A stretch of 64,000 nucleotides of DNA from G963667915 sp965197385 (GCA_965197385.1 CBDANA010000007.1:310001-374000); one strand, 5' to 3'. Positions 9,626 to 17,585 are shown, numbered from the stretch's first letter. A program made the numbers and translations. The notes: generated from the letters alone by a model not told the origin.

Positions 9626-9800
9626 AACCCATCTCATAAACCACGCCGGCATTCGGCCGCCGATGCATCCCGTCAGGGGCGGCGCTGGGCGTTGTCCCCG
9701 ATCGGTCAAATGCGGCCGGTATTCTGCCTCCTCGCGCTTGGCGGGACGGGCACCTCGACGCCCTCGGTGCCTCGCCGTGGTTTATGAGATGGGTTCTAGT
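9621..9800. repeat. Large palindromic repeat, copy A (variant terminal arms)
   Basis: The 180 bp element has perfect 25 bp terminal inverted repeats, 9621-9645 and 9776-9800 (starting actagaaccc). The interior closely matches copies B (11903-12063) and C (55881-56063), including tgcatcccg and the small core hairpin 9708-9713/9719-9724. The arms of this copy are unrelated to those of B and C (which begin cagcccgtgg) but pair perfectly with each other. The right arm contains the stop codon of the adjacent minus-strand gene. No protein-coding capacity is apparent. Confidence 0.85.
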
Positions 9801-10128
9801 CCTTCTTGCGTGGGCGAGGCGCGGCCTTCCTTCGGTCCTTGCGCTGCTTGGCGAACCGGGCGCGTGGATCAACTTGGGTTCCGCCGGGCCGCCAGTCGCG
9901 ATCACGTGTTGCGTGCCCCTTCCGTACGCGCGGCCGCTGGCTGGCGGCGGCGCGCGCCTCGATCGGGGAATTCCACAGCCGCCCCCGGGCGAACCACTTG
10001 AGCGTGGCCGCCGGATCTTTCTTCCGGAGCTGATAGAGCGTCGGGACAAGCTCCTCCTGCGTCGCCGCCCGGAACGAAGTCGCCGTGCCGTCGAGGAGGA
10101 TCGTCCAGTAACTATGGCGAGGAGGCAT
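9796..10128 (-). CDS. Conserved hypothetical protein, basic, 110 residues
   Basis: The small protein has an ordered N-terminus (HSYWTILLDGTATSFRAA, then LVPTLYQLRKKDP and KWFARGRLW) and a strongly basic tail ending in RKKD. I recall similar short proteins in related bacteria, with the same order of DGT, FRAA, WFxRGRLW and RDWRPGG blocks, but no known function. It is transcribed toward the palindromic repeat, and its stop codon lies inside that repeat's right arm. The upstream neighbour is the sigma54 activator gene on the same strand, 9 bases away. Confidence 0.7.
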   Translation of the reverse strand: MPPRHSYWTILLDGTATSFRAATQEELVPTLYQLRKKDPAATLKWFARGRLWNSPIEARAAASQRPRVRKGHATRDRDWRPGGTQVDPRARFAKQRKDRRKAAPRPRKKD

Positions 10129-10137
10129 GCGCGTTCG

Positions 10138-11523
10138 TCACGTCCGTAGCCGCTTCATCTTCTCGATGAGGGTCGTGCGCTTCAGCTGCAGCAGATCGGC
10201 GGCCTGGCGCTTGTTGCCATCCGACTTCTTGAGTGCCTGCCGGATGAGCTCACGCTCGACGTCGTGGACGTAGTCCTCGAAACACATCCCCTCGTCGGGG
10301 AAGGCCACGTGCACCTCGACGGCCGGGTCCGTGGCCGCCTGGATCTCCGGCGGCAGATCGTCGAGATCGATCTGCGAGCGGTCCTGACTGAATGCTAGGG
10401 ATCGCTCGATGACGTTCTCGAGCTGTCGGATGTTGCCGGGCCACTCGTAGGCCATCATGTGGCGCATCGCCTCCTGCGACAGACCGACCTGCGGTCGGGC
10501 CGGCACGAGCTCGCCCCCGATTTTACGCAGAAAGTGCTGCGTCAGGAGCGGAATGTCCTCGCGCCGACTCCGCAGCGGTGGAAGCGGGACGGGAATGACG
10601 TTCAGCCGGTAGAAGAGGTCCTCCCGGAATGTCCCATCGGCGACGCGCTCGGTGAGATCGGTGTTGGTCGCGGCGATGACCCGAACGTCGATCTTGATCA
10701 GCCGCGTATCGCCGACCCGCTCCAACTCTCGCTCCTGTAGCACGCGAAGCAGCTTGGCCTGCAAGGCCGGGCTCATCGTGCCGACCTCATCCAGGAACAA
10801 TGTGCCCTTGTGCGCCTTCTCCAGGCGGCCGGGCCGCGATTCGACGGCGCCGGTGAACGCACCCCGCACGTGCCCGAACAGCTCCGTTTCCAAGAGCGTC
10901 TCCGGAATGGCCCCGCAGTTCAGGGCGCTGAGCCGGTGGGCGCGGCGCGGGCTGTTGTGGTGAATGGCGCGGGCGACGAGCTCCTTGCCAGTCCCGGTTT
11001 CCCCCGTGATCAAAATCGTGCTGTTGGTCGGCGCGACCGTCTCGAGCAGCTGGAAGAGTTCGCGCATCACGCGGCTTCGGCCGACGAGCCCTTCGAAACG
11101 ATATCGCTCCTGGAGCTGGGAGCGGAGATAGGCGTTCTCCGACTTGAGGCGTCGCTGCTCGAGCGCCGACGACAGTACGTGTAGCAGCTCGTCGAACTGG
11201 AACGGCTTGGTGATGAAGTCGGCCGCGCCCACCTTGATCGCCTCGACCGCGCCCTTGACGGTGCCAAAGCCGGTGACGACGATCCCGATGATTTCCGGAT
11301 ACCGCTCGACCGCTGCCTGCAGGACCTGCGTGCCGTCCACGCCCGGCAGCCTGAGATCGGTGACCACGACGTCGAACGCAAATTCGGCCAGACGCTCGAG
11401 CGCCTGCTCGCCGGTGCCGGCCTGAACAACGGCGAAACCCTGGTCGCGCAACCGCAGGGCGGTGGCCTCACGCAGCGGTGCCTCGTCCTCGACGATCAGC
11501 ACATGTTTTTCATTTCCAGGCAT
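10138..11523 (-). CDS. NtrC-family sigma54-dependent response regulator
   Basis: The 461-residue protein has a receiver domain (phospho-acceptor Asp about residue 56 in VVVTDLRLPG), an AAA+ domain with Walker A GETGTGKE, the sigma54 contact loop GAFTGA and Walker B GTLFLDEV, and a C-terminal Fis-type HTH (GNKRQAADLLQLKRTTL). When phosphorylated it should oligomerise, hydrolyse ATP and remodel sigma54 RNA polymerase at enhancer-bound promoters. No kinase is directly adjacent; the hybrid kinase at 13637-15202 is a possible partner. Confidence 0.95.
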   Translation of the reverse strand: MPGNEKHVLIVEDEAPLREATALRLRDQGFAVVQAGTGEQALERLAEFAFDVVVTDLRLPGVDGTQVLQAAVERYPEIIGIVVTGFGTVKGAVEAIKVGAADFITKPFQFDELLHVLSSALEQRRLKSENAYLRSQLQERYRFEGLVGRSRVMRELFQLLETVAPTNSTILITGETGTGKELVARAIHHNSPRRAHRLSALNCGAIPETLLETELFGHVRGAFTGAVESRPGRLEKAHKGTLFLDEVGTMSPALQAKLLRVLQERELERVGDTRLIKIDVRVIAATNTDLTERVADGTFREDLFYRLNVIPVPLPPLRSRREDIPLLTQHFLRKIGGELVPARPQVGLSQEAMRHMMAYEWPGNIRQLENVIERSLAFSQDRSQIDLDDLPPEIQAATDPAVEVHVAFPDEGMCFEDYVHDVERELIRQALKKSDGNKRQAADLLQLKRTTLIEKMKRLRT

Positions 11524-11686
11524 TTAGCAGGGTGACGGTATCTTGACACTCGACTTTAGAGGGGTCAAGTAGACCACCGGTTCGTCTACAGAGCCGACCC
11601 GCCCATGCCGATAGACTTTTGGAACGCGGCAGAACGCCGCGAGGGAATTGGCGTCGCGACGACTCCGCGGCACACGGAACAAGATC
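11524..11686. promoter_or_regulatory. Divergent control region with inverted repeat cttgac/gtcaag
   Basis: This 163-base gap separates the minus-strand NtrC gene and the plus-strand HTH gene. It holds an inverted pair, cttgac near 11542 and gtcaag near 11565, that could be an operator or overlap promoter elements for either gene. No convincing sigma54 -24/-12 element is visible. The assignment is tentative. Confidence 0.3.
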
Positions 11687-11902
11687 ATGATTGTCGACCG
11701 AAAATCCATCTCGATCATGAAGGCGTGCGAGCTGGTGGGTGTGAGCCGGCGGACGATCTACAACTGGATCGCGAGCGGCAAGGTGGAGTACGTCCGAACG
11801 GCTGGGGGCTCGGTCCGTATCTTCGTCGATACACTCTGGCGAGAGCCGACGGGAACGTCGAAGGCGGCGATCTGGCCGGAAACCGTCCGCAAGGAGGCCT
11901 GA
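11687..11902 (+). CDS. Small helix-turn-helix DNA-binding protein (excisionase/MerR-like HTH_17)
   Basis: From ATG 11687 the product is 71 residues. Residues about 8-45 form a MerR/excisionase-type HTH with its wing: SIMKACELVGVSRRTIYNW followed by IASGKVEYVRTAGGSVRI. Such mini-regulators bind operator DNA directly. There is no recombinase nearby to suggest an excisionase role, so a transcriptional role among these signalling genes is more likely. Its stop lies immediately before repeat copy B. Confidence 0.82.
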   Translation: MIVDRKSISIMKACELVGVSRRTIYNWIASGKVEYVRTAGGSVRIFVDTLWREPTGTSKAAIWPETVRKEA

Positions 11903-12063
11903 CAGCCCGTGGTGAAAGTCCCGCTGCATTCGACCGCCGATGCATCCCGCCCCGCGGCGTTGCTCGTCGGTCAAATACTCCCGGTATTTTCCCTCCTCGC
12001 GCCTTGCGAGGCGGGCGCCTCGACGGTCTCGGTGCGACGCGGGGCTTTCACCACGGGCTGCTG
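11903..12063. repeat. Large palindromic repeat, copy B
   Basis: The element is 161 bp with 20 bp arms: left from 11903 (cagcccgtggtgaaagtccc), right ending 12061 (ttcaccacgggctg), with one G-T wobble. The interior shares the conserved blocks of copies A and C. The core hairpin AAATAC 11973-11978 / GTATTT 11984-11989 is closed by five unpaired bases. It begins right after the stop of the HTH gene and ends about 55 bases before the H-box mini-protein. Translation of one strand gives the meaningless peptide FHHGLL, which recurs at every copy. Confidence 0.85.
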
Positions 12064-12118
12064 AGCGAGGGTGCGCGGCGCGCGGCCAGCTCCCATCCCA
12101 GGTCGAGAAAGGGCGCAT

Positions 12119-12337
12119 GTGGACGAGCTGTCAGACTCCGGCCGGCTGTTCCACCAACTGAACAACCAGCTCGGCATCATCCTCGCCAACGCTGAGCTCC
12201 TCGAAGCGAAAGCTACCGACGAGATGAACCGAGCGCGAGCGGCGCAGATCGTCACGAGCGTGCTCGACGCCATGAACACCGTTCGCGAGATCCGCTCCGG
12301 CCGCCAGTCGCCCACCCCGGGCAATCCGCACGCCTGA
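12119..12337 (+). CDS. H-box mini-protein (histidine kinase dimerisation-like fragment)
   Basis: From GTG 12119 the product is 72 residues. The segment FHQLNNQLGIILANAELLE closely resembles the HisKA phospho-acceptor helix (H-E-L-N-N-P-L) of kinases such as the one at 13637-15202, followed by a second helix. No ATPase domain is present. It could be a stand-alone phosphotransfer or dimerisation partner, or the remnant of a kinase. Helical periodicity and the conserved HxLNN core favour a real protein. Function is not known. Confidence 0.6.
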   Translation: MDELSDSGRLFHQLNNQLGIILANAELLEAKATDEMNRARAAQIVTSVLDAMNTVREIRSGRQSPTPGNPHA

Positions 12338-12682
12338 TCCTCGCATTCTAGTTCTCCACTCTCCGCTGGGAATCGACTCCTGACTGTCATGAAAATGACT
12401 ATTACACGACTATACAGTCAAACATGTGTCGATTGTTGAATAGCATCTGGTCACTCTTGCCGAGGCTTTTACGTTATAGAATCTATGCAAATGACTGTAT
12501 TGATTAAAGTTGAACGCAATAAAGCAAACGGTTAGACATTCGCTTAACATTCGTTTTTCAGGTTGGTACCTCTGTTGCGACAGTCGGCGCTGCCATCGCA
12601 GGCGCCCGTGTCGGCTTGGGTCGCGCTCACGTGTCCAGATCACCGCTCGAGGCACGCCCGCATGGCATGGAGGGATTCCGAG
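12338..12682. other. AT-rich non-coding region upstream of the sigma factor gene
   Basis: This 345-base stretch is much richer in A and T (about 12380-12560) than the surrounding coding DNA and has many stops in all frames. It probably holds the promoter of the FliA-like sigma gene. A GGAGGG ribosome-binding site near 12669-12674 sets that gene's start at 12683. I see no RNA gene or repeat copy in it. Confidence 0.5.
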
Positions 12683-13585
12683 ATGCCGCGGCAGAGCACC
12701 GTTGCCCAGCGAGGCCGGATCGAGGGCGGCGTGCCGTTCGTCCAGGCTTTGGCCCGCCGGGTGGCGGCCTCGATGCCGCACTCGATCGACATCGGCGACC
12801 TGGTGCAAGACGGGATGATCGGCTTGATCGATGCCGCCCATCGGTTCGACGAGGCGCGGGGCATCAAGTTCGAGACGTTCGCCGAGCGACGCGTCCGCGG
12901 CGCGATGATCGACGCGCTCCGCCGTGACGCCTGGCCGCGCGGTATCCGGCGCGTCCGCCGGGAGTTGGAGGCGGCGCGCGAGGCGCTGCGCCGGGAACTC
13001 GGCTGCGAGCCGTCGCTCGCCGAACTTGCGGCGCGCGTCGGGTCAGACGAGACTCGTCTCGGCCGCACGATCGTCCGCATCAATACGATCGAGTCCACGT
13101 CCCCGCTGGCAACCGCGGACAGCGTGAACGAAGCCAACTTGCCGCCGGTCATGGTGCCGTCCGAGCCGGCGTCACCGGACAAGGCGTTCGAGCGGGTCGA
13201 AATCAAGAATCGGGTGCGGGCGGCGCTTGCCACTTTGCCATGGCGTGAGCGAAAGGTCATCGGCCTGTACTACTACGGCGAAGTGACGATGAAGCGCATC
13301 GGCGTAGAGATCGGCGTAAACGAATCGCGCGTATCCCAACTGCACGCGCGGGCCATCCAGCGACTGCGGAAGGCACTCTCGGAAGACTTCGACTCGGACG
13401 TGGCGGCGGCCGCCGCGCTCGGTGCGGTGCTCGTCACGATGCCCCAGCGCGCCAACAAGCGAGCCACGCGGTCGGCGCGCTCTGGGTCGGGGCAGTCGGT
13501 GCGCGGCGTCGTGTTGCGTTACCCGAAGCCGGTGCGCACCGTGAAACGGCGGCCGGCTCCGCTGCCGGCAGCGGCCGCACGGTAG
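12683..13585 (+). CDS. Sigma-70 family RNA polymerase sigma factor, FliA/WhiG-like
   Basis: I choose ATG 12683 because GGAGGG sits about 8 bases upstream. The 300-residue protein has sigma region 2 (DIGDLVQDGMIGLIDAAHRF, then KFETFAERRVRGAMIDALRR), region 3 (RELGCEPSLAELAARVG) and region 4 (LPWRERKVIGLYYYGEVTMKRIG then HTH ESRVSQLHARAIQRLRKAL). This is the arrangement of sigma-28-type factors for motility or development genes. No flagellar gene is in the window, so the regulon is unknown. A basic, low-complexity tail of about 50 residues is unusual. Confidence 0.9.
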   Translation: MPRQSTVAQRGRIEGGVPFVQALARRVAASMPHSIDIGDLVQDGMIGLIDAAHRFDEARGIKFETFAERRVRGAMIDALRRDAWPRGIRRVRRELEAAREALRRELGCEPSLAELAARVGSDETRLGRTIVRINTIESTSPLATADSVNEANLPPVMVPSEPASPDKAFERVEIKNRVRAALATLPWRERKVIGLYYYGEVTMKRIGVEIGVNESRVSQLHARAIQRLRKALSEDFDSDVAAAAALGAVLVTMPQRANKRATRSARSGSGQSVRGVVLRYPKPVRTVKRRPAPLPAAAAR

Positions 13586-13636
13586 CAGTGGGCCATTCTT
13601 CGGATGGCCGCATCGCGGCATTGCTAGCCGTCTCGT

Positions 13637-15202
13637 TCAGCCGAGCAATTCCCGGGCGACCCGCAGGAGATCGCGCAGCCGAAATGGCTTGGCCAGCCAC
13701 CGGCAGCCGCTGTCTTCGAGAAACTGCTCGGCGTCGGTGTCGACCACGTCGCCGGTGACGAACACGATCCGCTCCCGAAGGTTCGGCGCGATCTCGGCCG
13801 CCACGCGATAGAACGACTGGCCATCCAGGCGGGGCATTTTCAGGTCACAGATCACGAGGTCGTAGGTGCGCTCACGAACGCAGGCGAGCGCCGCCTCGCC
13901 GTCTGCGGCGCGATCGACTCGAAATCCGGCGTCGGTCATGGCCTCGGCCACCGCCGTGGCGAGCGCCGGCTCGTCTTCGACGAGGAGCGCGAGGGCGCCC
14001 CCGCCAATGTCGACCGGCTCGACCGCCGGCGCGGGCGCCGGCTGTCGAGTCGTCCCGATCGTTGCCGGAAACTCCAATCGGAACGTCGCGCCGTGGTCCG
14101 GCTCCGAGTGCACCGTGATCCGACCGCCGTGCTCCTGCATGATGGCGTAGGCGACCGTCAGGCCGAGTCCGGTGCCCTTGCCGATCTGCTTGGTCGTGAA
14201 GAACGGATCGAAGATCCGGCTCTGCACGTCGTCGGGCACGCCGGGGCCGTCATCGCTGACCTCGAGCACGACCGCTTCCGCCTCGGCGTCGTGCCAGGTC
14301 CGTATGACCAGTGAGCCCCGGCCGTGCGTCGACAGCATCGCTTGCTCGGCGTTGATGACGAGATTCAGCAGGACCTGTTTCGCTTGGTGAGGATCGGCAA
14401 ACACCTGCGGCAGCCCGGCGGCCAGGGCGTCGATGATGACGATGTTCGACACGCGCTGCTCATAAGCACGTAACGACATCGTCTCCCGGAGGACCTGATT
14501 GAGGTCCACCATGGTGCGCGTCGTGTGGCGTTTGCGGGCAAACGTCAGGAGATTCCGGACGATTTTGGCCGCCCGTTCGGATTCACCGAGGATCGTTTTC
14601 AGTCCGCGACGCGTGGTCTCGTCGACCGAGCGCTCGGCGAGCCGCTCCGACCATGTCAGGATCGTGGCCAGCGGGTTGTTAAGCTCGTGCGCAACGCCGG
14701 AGATCGTCTGACCCAACGCTGCCAGCTTCTCAGCTTGAAGGAACTGGTGATAGAGGTCGCGAGTTTGATCCTCTAGTTTTTTCCGCTCGCTCACGTCGCG
14801 CATCAGCGCTTGGACGCACACCGCGCCGGACCGGCGGGGCTCGGCCTGCGCCGTGACCTCCACCCACATCGGGCTGTCGTCGGTTCGGCGCAGCCGCAGG
14901 AGATAGTCGGTGACGGCGCCGTCGCGCCGAAGCCGCTGCAGAAACGCGGTGCGGGCGTGCGGGTCGACGAATCGAGCGGCGTCGAACGGCCGGAAGTGCG
15001 TGTGCGCCATTTCAGGCGCGCAGCCGAACATGAGCTTGAGGTGCGGGTTGGCGACCAGCGTGTCAGTCGAATGGTCGGTGAGGGTGCCGATGTACACGCC
15101 CTCGTGCACGGCCTCGAACAGTCGAGCGAACGCGCTGGCGGGCGGGTTCCGGGCCGTACGTGGAGCGGGCTTGCGGGTAGTGGAGGCGCGCGGCGGTGGC
15201 AC
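13637..15202 (-). CDS. Hybrid sensor histidine kinase (PAS-HisKA-HATPase-receiver)
   Basis: The 521-residue cytoplasmic protein has no membrane segment. A PAS domain (about 25-140) is followed by HisKA with the phospho-acceptor His near residue 172 (GVAHELNNPL), an HATPase domain with N, G1 (DDGPGVP) and G2 (GTGLGLTVAY) boxes, and a C-terminal receiver whose Asp lies in YDLVICDLKMP. It should sense a soluble cue through PAS and pass phosphate through its own receiver to another protein, perhaps the NtrC regulator upstream. It is convergent with the sigma factor gene. Confidence 0.95.
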   Translation of the reverse strand: MPPPRASTTRKPAPRTARNPPASAFARLFEAVHEGVYIGTLTDHSTDTLVANPHLKLMFGCAPEMAHTHFRPFDAARFVDPHARTAFLQRLRRDGAVTDYLLRLRRTDDSPMWVEVTAQAEPRRSGAVCVQALMRDVSERKKLEDQTRDLYHQFLQAEKLAALGQTISGVAHELNNPLATILTWSERLAERSVDETTRRGLKTILGESERAAKIVRNLLTFARKRHTTRTMVDLNQVLRETMSLRAYEQRVSNIVIIDALAAGLPQVFADPHQAKQVLLNLVINAEQAMLSTHGRGSLVIRTWHDAEAEAVVLEVSDDGPGVPDDVQSRIFDPFFTTKQIGKGTGLGLTVAYAIMQEHGGRITVHSEPDHGATFRLEFPATIGTTRQPAPAPAVEPVDIGGGALALLVEDEPALATAVAEAMTDAGFRVDRAADGEAALACVRERTYDLVICDLKMPRLDGQSFYRVAAEIAPNLRERIVFVTGDVVDTDAEQFLEDSGCRWLAKPFRLRDLLRVARELLG

Positions 15203-15282
15203 GGGCAGCTCGGAGACTCGGGCGGGTCACACTGCGCGCCGGACCTTCGGGAGCCCGGCGCCTCCGCTACAGAACAGGAGCC

Positions 15283-15939
15283 CTAGGGTACGGGCGGCGT
15301 CGGCGTCTGGGTCATATAGTACGGACCATAGGTCCGCTCGATCGACTCACGAATGTCCGCCAACGAGGTGCCCGCTTCGTGCATGGTCATCGCGTCACGC
15401 GCGACGTCGAGGCAAATGGCTCAACCCATGCCGTGGGCTTCCCACGTCACTCTCCCTTCCGCGTCAAGGTTGGCCACGAAGCAATCGTGGTTGTCGCCGT
15501 GCCCGAAATCCTCGCAGCCGCAGAAGCAGGGCACATACGAGAGTACCTCGGGATGGTGGGCCGCGAAGGCATAGACGGCTCGGATCACCTCGGGCGGCCG
15601 CGGCGCCGGAAACTGCACCATCGGCAGCGGGGGGAGATCGGTCGACGCCAAGGTGGCGACCGGGCCTCGTCTCGGCGCCTGATCGTGCGACGCTGTTGGG
15701 AGCTGCGCCCTGGCGGCCTGCGCCACCGGGGCCTGGGTCGAAACTGTCGTTGTCTCCGTCTTCGTCTTCGTCTTTGTCCTTGTCTTTGTCCAGGGTGCCT
15801 CGCCCGGCGCCGCCGTTATCCACACGGCGATCGCCGCCGCCGCCGCGACCATGCCGAGGATCAAGCCGGTGGGCTTGTGCGATGCTTTGCGTCCAGCCGC
15901 CCGGCGTTTTACCGCCTTACGGGAGTTCGTGGAAGCCAT
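15283..15939 (-). CDS. CYCXC-type (PCYCGC family) membrane-anchored protein, probable selenoprotein
   Basis: The N-terminus is basic with one membrane segment (TGLILGMVAAAAAIAVW), then a Thr/Lys-rich linker and the family motif PCFCGC with GHGDNHDCFV. The frame reaches HGMG, then TGA at 15421-15423, and continues without other stops as AICLDVARDA, GTSLADIRESIERTYG and a Pro/Thr tail to TAG 15283-15285. In PCYCGC proteins the same place reads HGxxCxxC. The UGA therefore falls on the first Cys and gives a U-A-I-C redox motif. A SECIS-like hairpin follows the UGA. Total 218 residues if Sec is inserted, about 172 if not. The protein would face the periplasm. Confidence 0.78.
15388..15406 (-). promoter_or_regulatory. 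SECIS-like hairpin downstream of the in-frame UGA
   Basis: On the minus strand, 14 bases after the UGA, a 7 bp stem (CGUCGCG with CGCGAUG, one G-U pair) closes a five-base loop CGUGA. The loop starts 21 bases after the UGA and has G as its second base. These features agree with the general bacterial SECIS rules: apical loop roughly 16-37 bases from UGA, and G in the first two loop positions. It lies inside the coding sequence, as bacterial SECIS elements do. Confidence 0.6.
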
Positions 15940-16003
15940 GCCGCCATTCTATCACCAGCGCTCACCGGCAGGCCGCGCCGGGGCGCGTGCTAGACTCCTC
16001 GCC

Positions 16004-16162
16004 ATGTCGGCCGACGGCGCGCTGGACGAACAGGTCACCCTCGCCCCCGGCCCGGTTGAGTCAGCCGGGGCGGCCACTAAGCAACTGTGGGCGACATTAA
16101 AGGCCGTCATTGTCGAAGGCGGAGCCTGGCTCGGTCGTGGCACATTCGGATTTCTCACATGA
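16004..16162 (+). CDS. Possible small ORF overlapping the start of the HD nuclease gene
   Basis: An ATG at 16004 opens a 52-residue frame whose stop overlaps the next start (ATGA at 16159-16162), an arrangement common for translationally coupled genes. The peptide has no recognised motif and could be chance. The following gene is solid, so this frame matters only as a possible leader. Confidence 0.3.
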   Translation: MSADGALDEQVTLAPGPVESAGAATKQLWATLKAVIVEGGAWLGRGTFGFLT

Positions 16163-17112
16163 CAAAATTCTCCTCGGTGTCGGCTATTGACGCCGACGCG
16201 GACGGCTGGGGCTTCTTCCTTTGTGCCCGGAAGGAGGTGCGGGCCGGCCGAAGCGGGCCCTACATAGCGCTTCAGCTCCAAGATGCGACCGGAGAAATCG
16301 AAGGCAAAGTGTTTCAGGACGTCGAGCGGCTGCAGCTCGAGTTCGACGCGGGCGACTTCGTCAAGGTGCAGGGCCGAGGGAACCGCTTCAAGGATCGCAC
16401 CGAACTACTGGTCGACAAGATCCGGCGGGTCGATCCGGCGCATGACGCGGCGCAGGGGTTCAGCGAGAGGGCGTGCGTGCGGTCGGCGCCGCGCTCCGAC
16501 GACGAGATGTGGCACGCGCTCGCGCAACTCGTCGAGTCCGTCGAGAACACATTCGTCCGTACGTTGCTCGCCCGGATCCTCGACACCCACGAAGAACAAC
16601 TGCGCCGCTGGCCTGCTGCGCAGACGGTCCACCATGCCTATCGCGGCGGATTGCTCGAACACATCCTGAAGGTCACCGACGTCGCGACGGCGCTCGCCTC
16701 GGCCTACAACGCCGATCGCAGCCTGGTGATTGCTGGCGCCATTCTGCACGACATCGGCAAGCTGCAGGAACTGGACTACGACGTCGTCACGCGGTACTCA
16801 CTCGACGGCAATCTGGTTGGCCACATCATCCTGGGTGTCGTGCTCGTGCGGACCGAAACCGAACAGATCGGCGGTTTTCCCGATGCCCTCCGGGCGCAGA
16901 TCGAGCATTTAATCGTATCGCATCACGGATCTAAGGAATTCGGATCGCCGGTCGAACCGCGGACCGTGGAAGGATTCATCTTGGCGGCTGCCGACGATCT
17001 CGACGCGAAGATTCACCAGGTGCGCCGGCACGTTGCCAACGACCAGGGAGACGACGAGTTCACCAGCTTCCACCGGCGCCTGCAGCGCTCGCTGTTCAAG
17101 GGATCGACGTAA
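16159..17112 (+). CDS. 3'-5' exoribonuclease YhaM-like (OB-fold plus HD domain)
   Basis: The 317-residue protein starts at ATG 16159. An N-terminal OB-fold (about residues 25-95; IALQLQDATGEIEGKVF) is followed by an HD metal-dependent hydrolase domain with HHAYRGGLLEHILKV and ILHDIGKLQEL, plus VSHHGSKEFGSPVEPRT. This is the YhaM architecture, which trims RNA (and DNA) from the 3' end with metal ions. It is convergent with the fabZ-like gene, with only 20 bases between the stops. Confidence 0.9.
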   Translation: MTKFSSVSAIDADADGWGFFLCARKEVRAGRSGPYIALQLQDATGEIEGKVFQDVERLQLEFDAGDFVKVQGRGNRFKDRTELLVDKIRRVDPAHDAAQGFSERACVRSAPRSDDEMWHALAQLVESVENTFVRTLLARILDTHEEQLRRWPAAQTVHHAYRGGLLEHILKVTDVATALASAYNADRSLVIAGAILHDIGKLQELDYDVVTRYSLDGNLVGHIILGVVLVRTETEQIGGFPDALRAQIEHLIVSHHGSKEFGSPVEPRTVEGFILAAADDLDAKIHQVRRHVANDQGDDEFTSFHRRLQRSLFKGST

Positions 17113-17132
17113 CGCAGCCCTCGCCGTTCGGG

Positions 17133-17585
17133 CTACTCGGGGCGCGGGCCGAGCGCGAAGGTCATCGAGCCTTCGAAGACGATGTCATCGCCGACCCGCG
17201 CCACGCCCTTCAGCCGTCCGATTCGGCCGCGCAGGCGGACGACCGACGCCTCAATCTGCACGACGTCGCCCGGGTGGACGGGACGCCGATACCGCACGCG
17301 CTCGATTCCCATGAAGTAGATCAGCTTCTCTCGGTTTTCCGGCTTCGCGAGGATCAGGATGGCGCCGACTTGCGCAACCGCTTCGGTCAGGATGGTGGGC
17401 GGCAGCACGGGCGCTTCACCTTGTCGATGCGCCAGGTAGCGATCGTTGAGCGACACGTTCTTGATGCCGACGATCCGGGTATCCTCTTCGAATTCGACGA
17501 TACGGTCGACCAGCAGGAACGGGTAGCGATGCGGCAGGATCCGCTCGATGGCGGTGTAGTCCAGCGGTAGCGTGAGCGGTTCCAT
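17133..17585 (-). CDS. FabZ-like 3-hydroxyacyl-ACP dehydratase, variant active-site region
   Basis: I start at 17585 (MEPLTLPLDY); a longer frame to 17633 lacks conservation. The 150-residue hotdog-fold protein has the FabZ motif HRYPFLLVDRI with the catalytic His, and TEAVAQVGAIL with the catalytic Glu. The usual block H-F-P-G-x-P-x-x-P-G-V between them reads HRQGEAPVLPPTIL, so the two conserved glycines are replaced. It may be a diverged fatty-acid dehydratase or a paralogue for another acyl substrate. It stands alone, without lpx or fab neighbours. Confidence 0.78.
   Translation of the reverse strand: MEPLTLPLDYTAIERILPHRYPFLLVDRIVEFEEDTRIVGIKNVSLNDRYLAHRQGEAPVLPPTILTEAVAQVGAILILAKPENREKLIYFMGIERVRYRRPVHPGDVVQIEASVVRLRGRIGRLKGVARVGDDIVFEGSMTFALGPRPE

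Noticed and set aside
15196..15993. 265-codon plus-strand frame opposite the CYCXC protein
   Set aside because: The minus strand has clear family motifs through the whole length including beyond the UGA. The plus frame is Arg-rich and featureless.
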